Below, in pieces: positions 52,601-62,800 of a stretch of 64,000 bases of DNA. Under the pieces are notes generated by a model. The model saw nothing but the letters and a program-made list of their open reading frames with translations. It did not search any database and had not been told where the DNA came from. Every line of letters begins with the position of its first letter. Position 1 is the stretch's first letter. A program made the position numbers and the translations under genes. Location: positions 26,659,106-26,723,105 of the forward strand of contig CM037842.1 of the NCBI GenBank assembly GCA_021234535.1. Direction: 5' to 3'. This DNA is from Stichopus chloronotus. Lineage: Eukaryota > Echinodermata > Holothuroidea > Aspidochirotida > Stichopodidae.

Positions 52601-55600
52601 TTGTGATGAACATGAAACTCTGCCATTCAGATCATTAAAAAATCGCACCAAAGACTGCCCAGTATAACATTACAGTCAAGATTTTTCATTGAGTTTTATA
52701 TGCAGAGGGCTCCTCCTGGCAAAGGACAAAATTTCACACAGAATTGAGTATCACCAACATTAACAAGCTAGGACTACAGTGCATTATACCAGGGATTAAA
52801 CGCATCCAACACTTAAAAATATTTTATTTATACAGGGGTATTATACAACAGGATTCTGGGGCTATTTCTGACACAGTTCAAAACAAAAAGCAAAAGTGCT
52901 CATGGCTGACCTTTGACCTCGCTGGTCCTGACTTACCGAGGTAAGGTGCATTCTTCACAGCCCAGGCATACGCAAAGAAGCATTCCTCGAAGGCCCTTGG
53001 GAACGGAAGCTCCGGAGATAAGGAGTAGTCTATTGACACGATAGGAACACCGAGGTCCTTGGCCCACGACCGCAAGTAGACCTTCACGAGAAATAACATT
53101 CCACCAAGGTTACCATCATTGAACATTGTTATTGTTGGAATATATTATTACGATTGCGCCTATTTTGCATTTCTCCAAACCCTCCCTATAACACACATGA
53201 TCCCGGCCCTAATAAACCAAACTGGCGGTACATTTCAATTCAGTCATTAACTTGCGCTTACAGTAAGGTGTTCTGCTATAGTCTTGTACAGTCATAAAAT
53301 TCTTTGCAACAGTGACTCTTGTCACGTTGGGTATGGTAACTGGGAGTGCACTTGTTGTGTTGCGACAGATAATAGAGGTACAGAGATCCGACTGTGTGTC
53401 AATCAAATGAGATATTGTGATAACAGCTTATCTTTTCATTACGTATTACAGCAACGACTGATAAAGGTAGGGCAAAGTTAGTTCTAGTTCAGATTGTGGA
53501 GACTAGTAAATATTCCTTAAAGGGGCTCACTATGAGTCAATATCAAAAAATTTGCCAGGAAGCACATGACAATAATTACAATTAGCATAATTAGTAATAA
53601 GTTTCACATCCAATAATTACAAAAACTGTCCGAATTTTTGAACTTTTCCCGTGACCGTGACATGTATGAATTAATGCTGTGAAAAAGTGTCTGGGCATTA
53701 ATTTTCAAACGCCAATTGAATTTCTCACTCATCAACGTTCCTTTGTACATTAAACATGGAAAACCTCTTCAGTTTGACCATTTGTCATTAGTATGTGAAG
53801 GAAACGTGACAGTTGCAGGCAAATTCAGTGAATTTCATGAAACAAATCAATGTTGTTCCTCTTAAACATCTTTTTTCTAAATGTTTCTGCAAAGGCCTTG
53901 GGTGATGAATACAGCCCAAACTCTGATAACACTAATACACTCTGCTCTACGTAGTGCTACATGCAAAACTACCCGCAGAAAGTTCAAATGAATCGTACCT
54001 CATGAGACTTTGAGGTGTGCCCGACAAAGCCTCCACCGTGAATATGTATCAGCAGTCCCTTGGACATGGGGCTGGGCGGTTTCTTGGGTGGTACGTTACC
54101 CTTGCTGTCTTCTAGCACGTCGTCGCCGTCTTGAACCCATGCCTGGAAAACGATTAAGAACATGGTAGACAACGTCACCGACAATCTTATCACTAAAAAA
54201 AAATATATACGATTACGGTAACGAAACTGAAAGACGTTTGTTGAACATGAGTGCTGGGGGGAGGTATTAACTTCTTCTCTATCTTTGTCGCTGTAGCGGA
54301 CAAAGTTGTCCCCCCCACAACTCACTGGTGTGGGGATTCATTCATGACTACACTTACCCTTTGCTTAGACTCAATTGAACTAGAACTAGCTTTGCCCTAC
54401 CTTCTTCGGTCGTTGCTGTAATACATCACGAAAAGACAAGTTGTTATCACAATAAAATGCACTAAAATGCATCGTAAACACAAGAATACCGATGGTTGGG
54501 CTAGAAATTGCCAACCAAAAGCAATATCCAGGGCATTGCGGCAGATTGCAAGGAAAGGATGTTTCCCTCAAAGTCGTAAAATTTCCTACCAGATTGATGG
54601 GGTAACCACGGGTAGCCCGCTGGGACCTACTGTTGCAAATTTCTGTCTTGCCAACCACAAAAACAGGTCCATGGTATTAAGAGTACCCTCTGTGATACCT
54701 AAGATATGTGGATGGTATTTTCTTGTGTTTTTGGCTCTCAGGAATATGCATTTAAATTCCAAGATATTCTCGACGGACTGCACCAAAATCTGAACTTTAC
54801 ATCTGAAATTGGTGCAAACCAATTACCTATTGTGGACATTCCAACCTAATTACCATCTGTAACAGTTGATGGATACCACTCTACACAACTCACTGTAGAC
54901 AGCCAACGAATTCCAATGTGCTGTAATTCTTAAAATTCATGCTTTTCGTCCAATGGCATGGAAGGTAAGATGAATAAAATGTTTCTTGAAAAGGGCTTTG
55001 ATTGTGTGTAATAATATGTGGACACTTTTCAATGAAGAAACATCCAAGTTAAAACTTAAACTGATTTCAAGCCCAGTGGGTATCCTCAAAGGATTTTGGG
55101 GATTGTGTCATGAAATTCCTTGCTAAACACCTTAGAAGAGAATAATGGCAAAGACTTTGTTTATGTAATAAGCATAACTTTTGTTGGCCACTATCTTTGA
55201 TCTAAAGGAAGTCCCTGCTTAGCAGATTTAGGGGTATTGACAAGAAATGTCGGATTGCAAAATCCCTGCAAAGTTAGCAGTTTTATTCATTGAAAGATCC
55301 ACCCAATCAGCTTAAAGGGCAATACCCTTGTGTATCTACTTAGGAGTTTGGCAGATAAGAATTACTTTCTCACGGTACATTGGTAAGACCAAACACCATC
55401 TCTCTACAAATATTAGGGGGCATCTATCTGGAAAATCAGCCATCCGTGACCATATACTTAACTGTGAAGAATGCAGGTCCTCAGACAATAGTACTGCAAC
55501 TTTTCAATCCTAGCAACTGGCAGTTTCAGTTTTTGAAAAACAAATCAAAGAAGCTATGTCCATAAACAAGTATAAATCTTTTCTTAACACTCAACTATCT

Positions 55601-58600
55601 CACCACAGATCTTGCTATGCTTTCTGTATTTTGATGTATTTTGAATGTATATAATGCAACTTTTGAACAACATTTTGTATAAAGCCCAATTTTATGACTC
55701 CATTTCTTAAATCTGAATATCCCCAAGTGGCTCCTGGAAGAAAACAGAAACATTTCCTAGAACTTTTCAAAGAATGTGAATGAACACGTGAGATTCCTTC
55801 TGAAGCAAAGTACGCGGTCCCATCAAGTTTACATAGACAGTCAACTATTTGTATATTAAAGGACTTTGAGCTTCTCTAGTTACAGTGAGCTCCATGATAA
55901 TTCAATGTTTGTTTATCGATCTTATTTTCTTGAACAACGTGTGGTGATGCTTGCTGTTTGATTTGAAGTAGTTTAAGCAGTGCTGTGATATTGTGCAATG
56001 TGTCTATCTTATTTTACAGCCTGGATAAAATCACAAAATTAACTGTATGTGTCTCCAGTTTCTCATGCACTCCCTTCCTCACTATGTGTAGTGCCCTCTA
56101 AGACATTCAACACTGCCTTCTAAGTTACCCGGCCAGTGTGCCACTGCCAGAGTATGAGTCTGTTCCACAAAAGTTTACCCTTGGTCTTACACTGGATACA
56201 TTAATACAGCACATAAAGCAATGAAAATCTACACTGTATGATTTGAGCATAACCTCTTGTGGAAGGGGTAACCCTGATTTAGATATGAGCAACAAAGCAC
56301 CAGCCACTTGGACAATATCAACAGTCCTACATTCTATTCATTGGAAGAATATTACGACTTAGGAGATTTGGTCCCCTGGATACATGATTTCTAAGTCAAT
56401 TAGCAATTTGCCAAATTAAACCCGATGGTCTTAGTCTGCGAACACTAATGAAAGTGTAACACAGTGGATACATCTTATGTATGTTTCAATATTGTCATAA
56501 ATGTTGGTCTGTTAACTTTCAAGGCAGACCGTTTTCACAGTCATTTCTACCAATGGAGTCGTTAAAACTTTAGTAGAAATGATGAGTTAACAGACACTAG
56601 TTAACAGACACTAGTTAATACAAAGACATAATTTACAATTGTAAGGAAAGAAGTTCACCCAAACCAGCTCAATGGTCTAAATCACCCTCACTCTTACCGC
56701 GTGATGCTATTTTTTTATGAAAAGACGGAAAATTTGTAAAATAACCTTCAGTTTTTTACTGCAAATACCCTAAGCTCAGCAAATACATTAAACTATATAA
56801 ATATGGCTCTAACTAAATCATTGTTCCCAAACTTGTTCTTGTGTCGATCCCTTTTCGTGTAGCACTATCAGAGCACTACCTCATGTCGTGTCCAGTTAAT
56901 TTGTACATCCAACAGATGCATCAAAGTGACCAATATGTGATAATTGATATTTTGACATACTTTCCATATTTGCGGGTTGTAGCAAATTTTTTAAAACATC
57001 TTCAAACTTGTCTACAAACACACAAAAAATTACTTTGTGGCTCCGACTGGATCGCGATCCAAAGCTTGGGAAACCATGGCCGGAACTGATGCTGACGATT
57101 GTCGTGACCAAAGAGTTCTGGTCATAAACCAGAAGCTATATAAACATACAACAAATGGTACTAACCTGGCCTTCTCTCTCCACGAAGCTGAGGAGACGTA
57201 TTTGTACCGGTCCTGGGCCAATGTGAGCACAGGGGGGAGTAATTGTAGCCGTCTCCTCTGAGTCGTCCACTCGCTCCATCTCAAAGTTATGAGGGGTGAT
57301 CTGGATCAACTTGTTGATTGCTACGGATCCTGCCATAAAATTGCACATTTCCTGTGAGCAAAAAGAAAAATCAGGAACAGCCTGGTAAAAACAAGAATGA
57401 CTGGATTTATACTCTTTAAAATGAATCTTTTTCATTTGCTATGAATCTGCCACTGGGCATGATGGTCGCTAAACTTCGTGAGGAGTTAACACATTAATCT
57501 GCAATTTCGTAATAACTGGTTATTTTCAGACTGCTTGAACTGCAAAGGACAGTTAAGTGGCCCTCGCAAATACAGATGCATGTGATAGACATGTACAAGT
57601 GATAAAACAGGGCCCAATACACTCACGGCGAGGTTATCCCCCTCTGATATGGCCCAGAATGCCTTGCACATGCGAACATCAGAAGCACTGAACACATCCA
57701 TCAGCTGTTTCCCCCTCGTGTCTGGACTTGAAGAATAGCGACCGCTGTGTCAAACGAAAGCAAAAAATCATTAAACCGATACTACACGTTCAGATCAGTG
57801 CTCAGTACTGTAGCTGGGTTTCGTATGAGTGACTCACCTACCTATCATGGGGAAGGGGCACATGACCCCCCCCCAGAAAAAAGTATCAGAATAGGAATTC
57901 CTTTTAGGCAGAGAAAAAAAAGAAGTTTTGAGCATCGTTAAAATAGGACAATGATAGCTCCATATTGCATACTGTATGTGCAAGGAAGGCATCTTCCCTA
58001 TCCCCAGGATGGCTACATACTTGCTATAACTTCAAACATTTTGACAGAAAATTTGAAAGTGATTGTGTTTGCAACGTGTATGTACTGATTACTCTCATTA
58101 ATGATACAGTAAATTTTTTTAGAAAAAAAGAAACAGTGGGTACACGACACATTTCAAAAGGCAAGGACGTCAAGTGTTTCAGCAAATTCCTTTGATAAAT
58201 GGAAGAAGCAACAAGTCAATAACTTGTTAATTCCAAGTCAAAATATACGCTTCAGAAGGGGATTAATGCACATACTGACAAACATGACTATATAAGACAA
58301 TCTTCCTTTGTTTGCATCAATTGAGTAAATAAAATGAAATACTTAGAATCATAGAGTAAGCAGTAAACTTAAGTTACAGTTCCTTTTTATCTGGATGTCA
58401 TCGACTTAAACCTCTCCAAGCAGATGACATTCATAGGAAAGAGATTTACAGGTGAAGAGGTACAGTAGCTGGATGGGAAATCTAGCAAATTTATAGCACT
58501 TTGAGGTGGTACTTTAGGGAGGTGGCACTAGTACACTTTGGAGCAGGGTAAAGATAGAGGTGGAACTGAAAGTTACCAGTAGTTTCTGTCACAAAAGTGT

Positions 58601-58867
58601 GGGGACAGGTAAGTTTGGAATGACTGAATTCTGCAAGCTGTACATTAACCAAATTTGTGATTTTCATGCTATGGCAAACTGCAAGAACGATATCACCATT
58701 CAATTCTATCATGCAAACCATATTTGTCTTCATTCCAAAATTTCTTACCCATAGAACAGGGAAGATGCAACCCTCGAAAGTGTTCCCTCCTGCTTCTGGA
58801 CACCATCGCTGAACGCCGCCACTGCCAAGGACATTGAATTCAGAGGCTGGTAGAGGCTCTCACAAAA
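49392..58867 (-). CDS. LIPE: Hormone-sensitive lipase, C-terminal 651 codons in seven exons (5' part outside window)
   Basis: Seven exons (58867-58749, 57744-57627, 57351-57166, 54142-53999, 53081-52937, 51748-50739, 49625-49392) sum to 1956 nt with every splice phase agreeing. HSL hydrolyses acylglycerols and sterol esters at lipid droplets. In visible-residue numbering the order is: end of the HSL N-terminal domain (1-140, with VASSLF and KAFWAI blocks), HGGGF oxyanion-hole motif (176-180), IDYSLSPE and FPRA blocks, nucleophile elbow (248-253), serine-rich regulatory insert (about 320-540), LDPLLDDS with the presumed catalytic Asp579, and LPHGFL with the presumed catalytic His609. These blocks align in order with mammalian LIPE. 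The elbow reads GDGSGG, so the usual nucleophile position is Gly250. The N-terminal exons were not found up to 64,000. Orthology is firm; enzymatic activity is doubtful. Confidence 0.93.
49710..49824. mobile_element. Short TTAA-ended MITE relative in the last LIPE intron
   Basis: About 115 bp from TTAAGGGGAAATGA to TTGTTCTCCTTAA form an imperfect inverted pair with TTAA edges. The interior (TTTGTTCACCCAAACTTT) also occurs at about positions 19-38 at the left edge of the window, so it belongs to a dispersed family. Confidence 0.55.
50739..51748 (-). CDS. LIPE: LIPE large exon (nucleophile elbow and regulatory module)
   Basis: The 1010 nt exon runs from acceptor CTCAG to donor GTAAGT at 50738. 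It opens with the elbow (codons 248-253, Gly-Asp-Gly-Ser-Gly-Gly; the Gly at the usual Ser position is GGC at 51713-51711). It continues with VPDG-like and [14 protein letters not shown] blocks, then about 220 polar residues rich in Ser, Glu, Asp and Lys. PRRATS at 338-343 has the basic-basic-x-Ser/Thr form of a PKA site, as does mammalian MRRSVS. The exon ends at LPPMHII. One long exon holding the regulatory module is notable. Confidence 0.93.
52268..52320. repeat. 12-bp tandem TTTTCCCAGGAC
   Basis: Three to four units in the LIPE intron between the 52937 and 51748 exons, next to ATGACTTTTCCATGACTTCC words. Confidence 0.9.
52937..53081 (-). CDS. LIPE: LIPE exon (catalytic core, IDYSLSPE block)
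   Basis: The exon has 145 nt and starts in phase 0 after acceptor AAG. It ends with one base of a Gly codon before GTAAGT. It encodes [19 protein letters not shown] and [15 protein letters not shown], nearly the same as the mammalian HSL core. Confidence 0.92.
53390..53490 (+). repeat. Inverted partner of the 54383 retroelement edge
   Basis: GTGATAACAGCTTATCTTTT and TACAGCAACGACTGATAAAG, then GGGCAAAGTTAGTTCTAGTT, match the reverse complement of 54375-54455 with few changes. The two lie in opposite orientation about 0.9 kb apart, in neighbouring LIPE introns on either side of the HGGG exon. Confidence 0.75.
53999..54142 (-). CDS. LIPE: LIPE exon (HGGG oxyanion hole)
   Basis: The exon has 144 nt, 48 codons, phase 0 at both ends, acceptor CCAG and donor GTACGA. 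A variable acidic and proline-rich linker leads into [21 protein letters not shown] defines the HSL branch of alpha/beta hydrolases and provides the oxyanion hole. Confidence 0.92.
54316..54362 (-). mobile_element. Terminal segment of the dispersed GGTAAGT element
   Basis: On the minus strand this matches the 3595-3640 and 1511-1560 segments (GTAAGT, AGTCA, GAAT, CACACCAGTGAG). It looks like an isolated terminus. Confidence 0.5.
54383..55700 (+). mobile_element. Decayed Penelope-like retroelement in a LIPE intron
   Basis: A plus-strand frame contains [19 protein letters not shown], matching the reverse transcriptase block before the catalytic YxDD of Penelope-like elements. The YVDD region itself follows at about 54700 but is degraded. 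Near 55390 a second frame reads [11 protein letters not shown] and then [19 protein letters not shown], as in the GIY-YIG endonuclease that ends these elements. Stops and frame changes lie between the two, so the element is dead. The RT-then-GIY-YIG order argues against other non-LTR types. Confidence 0.7.
55701..57165. other. Rest of the LIPE intron, no gene seen
   Basis: AT-rich sequence with a short direct repeat (AACAGACACTAGTTAA, 56588-56615). No coding signal recognised. Confidence 0.5.
57166..57351 (-). CDS. LIPE: LIPE exon (HSL N-terminal domain end, HIGPGPV block)
   Basis: The exon has 186 nt, 62 codons, phase 0 at both ends, acceptor CACAG and donor GTTAG. It contains [19 protein letters not shown], very close to the ISPPLAHTGPGPVLVRLIS stretch of mammalian HSL at the junction with the catalytic domain. 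Confidence 0.9.
57627..57744 (-). CDS. LIPE: LIPE exon (HSL N-terminal domain, KAFWAI block)
   Basis: The acceptor ACAG precedes 57744 and the donor GTGAGT follows 57627. One base completes the preceding split Gly codon, then 39 codons follow. They include [11 protein letters not shown] and KAFWAISEG, which match the KAFWNITE block of mammalian HSL. Confidence 0.88.
57745..58748. other. LIPE intron between the two upstream exons
   Basis: About 1 kb with GT and AG ends on the minus strand. I see nothing coding in it. Confidence 0.6.
58749..58867 (-). CDS. LIPE: LIPE exon (HSL N-terminal domain segment, first visible)
   Basis: The minus-strand acceptor CAG precedes 58867, and the donor GTAAGA follows 58749. 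The exon encodes 39 codons plus two bases, beginning FCESL and ending SSLFYG. That block corresponds to the SLFTSGR region of mammalian HSL. It starts in phase 0, so the preceding exon must end on a codon boundary. Confidence 0.85.
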
Positions 58868-59140
58868 CTGTAAAATCACCAAAGGGGAAAAAAAAAAGAA
58901 AGCAAAACATGTCAATTGCCACTGCTAACCTGAAATTGTACTAGGCGCACAGTGCTTTGAAATTAAGTTCGTTCAGCTTTAAATGCCTGTACATGCACAA
59001 CATTGTATTTTCTATGTAAGTACTCTTCCATTTCCAATATTGCAAATGGATGACAATTTGAGATGAATGGCAAAGAGTGATTGTCACTGAATGAATGATC
59101 CATGAGAAAATCAATGTTACAGAGGGTCATTACAAATTAA

Positions 59141-59843
59141 ACTAGAGCACCAATGGTGCAGAAGCTCATACCTTCAACCAAGTGTCTGTAGGGTTATTTG
59201 AAGTCCTAGAACACCCAAAATCCCTGAAAACCATGTAGGTACCACTGACAGAGTATCGTTATGACAAACCATCAACATTGTACAAGAGAATCTGTAGCAG
59301 GAGAAGTATTTTGTGGAATTTCATAAAATGAACCAAAGAGCCCACATGGGACCCTACATCCAAAGTTCCTGAACACCCTAAAGTGCAAAACTAATGGAGT
59401 ATCATTATGACAAATCATCAATCAACATTGTACAAGAGAATCTGTAGTCCTGAGCATTTTGCAGAATTTCATAAAATGGGCCAAAGGGCCCACATGGGGC
59501 CTTGAACCCCAAAATCCTGAACACCTAGAAGGCATCACTAACAGAGTATCATTATGACAAACCATCACAACTGTACAAGAGAATCTGTAGGAGGAAAAGT
59601 ATTTTGCAGAATTTCACAAAATAGGCCAAAGGGCCCACATGGGACCTTGGGCCCAAAGTTCCTGAATACACCAAATGGCCCACCACCCAAGGAATATTGT
59701 GTGTAAGTTTCAAACAAATCCATGAAAGTATGTACAGTAGGAGGAGAAGCATTTTGAACAACTGTGGACAGATAGATAGAAGGATAGAGTGACGCCAAAT
59801 GATCGCATAAGCTCACACCAGCATGCTGGTATGAGCTAAAAAT
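59141..59843 (+). mobile_element. Retroelement-like tail: about 146-bp tandem units ending in hairpin and AAAA
   Basis: Three units (GAGTATCATTATGACAAACC... GAATCTGTAG... AAGGGCCCACATGGG) start near 59252, 59396 and 59544. They are followed by GACAGATAGATAGAAGGATA, a near-perfect hairpin at 59810-59837 (AGCTCACACCAGCATGCTGG...) and AAAAA. AGCTCATACC at 59164 mirrors GGTATGAGCT at 59827. Hairpin-plus-A tails of this type end many invertebrate non-LTR elements. The family assignment is an inference. The 152-codon minus frame over it is repeat translation. Confidence 0.6.
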
Positions 59844-62800
59844 ACCAACAGCGGGGCTCAAAATAAGCAGGCTTGGAATAAGCACAGCCAAAAGGAACAA
59901 AATGGCTGTTCTGTACTTGAAGGTGTATGTTATTTCATAGGACACTTTGGTGCCAATCAAAGTGCAACAGTTGGAGGAGACAGGTAAGGAGAGAGAGAGG
60001 AACCATAAATAAACAACTTGCATGAAGTTATGATGATATCACTCACTGTGGGTTGGTTGTTTTGATGTCTGTAAAGTGCTCTCTCCCAGTCATCGTAATC
60101 ATGCCTGGCATTACCAGCCACAACAACAATCTCTACCGCTACATAGCAATCAGCATTCCTTTAGGGTGGTTAAGTGTCTGTTGACCACTGATTGGTCCTT
60201 ATTTTCTCTGAAGTATCTTTAAAGTATACCAGGTGATACAGTAAGTACATGTAACTGTACTATAGGGGTAAGCTGATCCCAGAGAGTGATGGGTCAGTGA
60301 AAACACGTTGTTGACGAATTCTGGCTAATCAAAGCTATAGTCCCTCAAAGGCAAGGCACTTAAGTTTCTGACTGAATAGATCGATCTACAGTATCTTGGG
60401 TGTTACTGTTACCATACAGTAGATGTTATCAGCAGTACTGGCCTTTCAGATGCTTTTAACACATTCCTTAAACCGTGCAGTAAATGTGCATAAAAAATAT
60501 ATTCAGGGTACAGTATGTACAGTTAGGGAGATAAAGTAAGCTACTGTACTCATGCACAGTACTGGTACAAAAAATGCAGAAATTTGAGGGATTTCAGTCA
60601 GTTGTTACTTAAATATTGAACATGTGAAACATGGCCGTCACTTCCAAAATTTGTAATTGAATCAGTGATGTGACTAATTTGTAAACAAAAAACTTAATTT
60701 TCAACATGTTGCTGCATAATGGACACACTTGAACCATGCAATTCGCAATTGATGCAACTTCATTGGGAGCAGAAATGTAGACTGTGGATTTGGTTAAAAG
60801 CTCAACCGAGTTGGGCAGTCTCAAAGACAACTGTATCACCGAATTTGCTTGTCTCTAGAGAAGTTTAGGTATCTTTGATACAGTAGGTATAAAGTACTTA
60901 TACTTCTGGGTACAAACTTGCGGGGTACTTCTGTGGGTGGGACTTAGATTCTACTACAGACAGTGTGGACAGTACTTAAGTTTACTAGTCAGTTCAATAG
61001 CTATACTAGCGACAAGTTAAGGAGAGACAGGTACAATGCTATAGGTGAGGCAGCAAGTAAAATTCTCCAAGTCCTCAATATCAGGCAATACTGTGACTTT
61101 GAAACCTGATGGTTTGAAGACAAGTCCACTGCAGGAAAAACAATCAGAGAATGAGGATGTTTTATTGCAGCCTACAATATTTGCGCCAACAAAATCATAT
61201 TGACTAATGCGACTCTGTTGCTGCCGTACAGTAGAGTGAAAGTACAGTATGTTCAAAGAGTAGGCTAGGCTACGATATACTAACACACATTTCAATGATG
61301 AATCATTATACAAATATACTGTGTAAATCATTACAGGACAACTTTTGAATAAGTTGCTGCTTACTGTAAATCCGTCCAGCCAGACATGAACAGTCAACAA
61401 GTGGTATGTACTGTTGCAGTGTACATATTTTCTTAATGGGTTCAAAGTGCAGCAATTAGGTTCTCCTCAAACAGTGTTTACAGACTGTACCAAAGTTTAC
61501 ATAGGGTACACTATGCCAGTACTGAACATTAATGCATCATAAAAAAAAAGGTAAAATGAGGTCACCTACACCTAGACTTCAGAGAGCAGGTCTAGGAACT
61601 TGTTTGCTGGCACATTTGGTACTATTGCAGATGGATTCTTACATGCAAAAAGTGACTTACTATAGCTACAGATTCCCTACAACTAACTGATGTGGGTATT
61701 CACAAGTGACTATACTTGCCCCTTGCATCACTAATGCATACGTTTAGCCTAACTCTACAGTAAATGTCCTCGAAATCAATTCTAGCCCTGTGCCCGTGCC
61801 CTCTAAGGTCCAGCCCGCCCTTGGTTGCCTTTCGCCTGAGTCTTTACAGTGTGTTTGATGCTGTACCGCCTGTTTTTGCCGCTTGCAAGGGGTAAGTACG
61901 TGTACATGTCTGTACAAGTACAGATGGCTGTACGTGTCTATGATGTGAATATTCACGTTAAATCCTAATTTGATTCAAGCACTGACCAAATTTGGTTGTC
62001 TGGAGGACAATCTTGTAACAAAATTTGGTTATCCTGAAGAGAAATTTTTATGCCAGGATTGCAACTTCATCACTGGTGCCAGGATTTTTTCAAATTCAGT
62101 ACGGGACAATTCAACACAATATTGCAAGTGCAGCTTGTTTAAACTGTATAGTACATGCATACCAAATCCTTACCGTTTGCTTTGTAAGGTTTCAAGTTCG
62201 TGTCTCAAGACATGTACTTTATATCATACAGCATCTGATATCACGTCACATGGTTAGGTTACAGGGTCACAGACGTGTGGAAAGGTTACACTTTCAAGTC
62301 TCAAGATTTACTGTAATGCATGATATCATGTTACGGATTGGGTAAAATACGAAAACGATACTGCACTGTGCGTTTGATACAGTTCATTTGCAGTTGTCAA
62401 CAATGCAGTTTGTCGTAAATGCACAATCCATGCAAAAGGACTTCTTTTGCAGTCATTGACCTTGAAAAAAAGGAAGTTTAACAAAATTTGATAAAAAATA
62501 ATCTGTACTCAAACATTACTGTACCTCCCAATGATGTAAAGCACAGTAGCCTATAGCCACTACTGTATTTACCATATTTCACTTTATTCTTGCCCATTCT
62601 CCACTACGTTATTATCTGATAAAAACCATACCATTATACGGCAGCATCAATACTGTACATCATAAAGCTTTATGTAGTGTGGCTTGGCAATAAAATCATA
62701 TAAAAAGCACTTTTTCCAGAGGTGGCTCTGCGATGTCACGATATCGACGCATGCTTTGAATTCGAGGGCTTACGAGGTTCTCCAGGAACTGGCAAATAAA

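Noticed and set aside
59565..60023. 152-codon minus-strand frame
   Set aside because: Its C-terminal half translates the tandem repeat element, and the sequence shows no known domain.
60043..60145. Possible LIPE N-terminal exon (minus strand, ending before GTGAGT at 60048)
   Set aside because: The donor and phase are acceptable and the frame is open, but the peptide (VVVAGNARHDYDDWERALYR) does not resemble the HSL N-terminal block expected before FCESL.
61017..61445. 142-codon minus-strand frame upstream of LIPE
   Set aside because: No similarity to HSL or another family is visible, and it overlaps the TACAGTA-rich low-information region.
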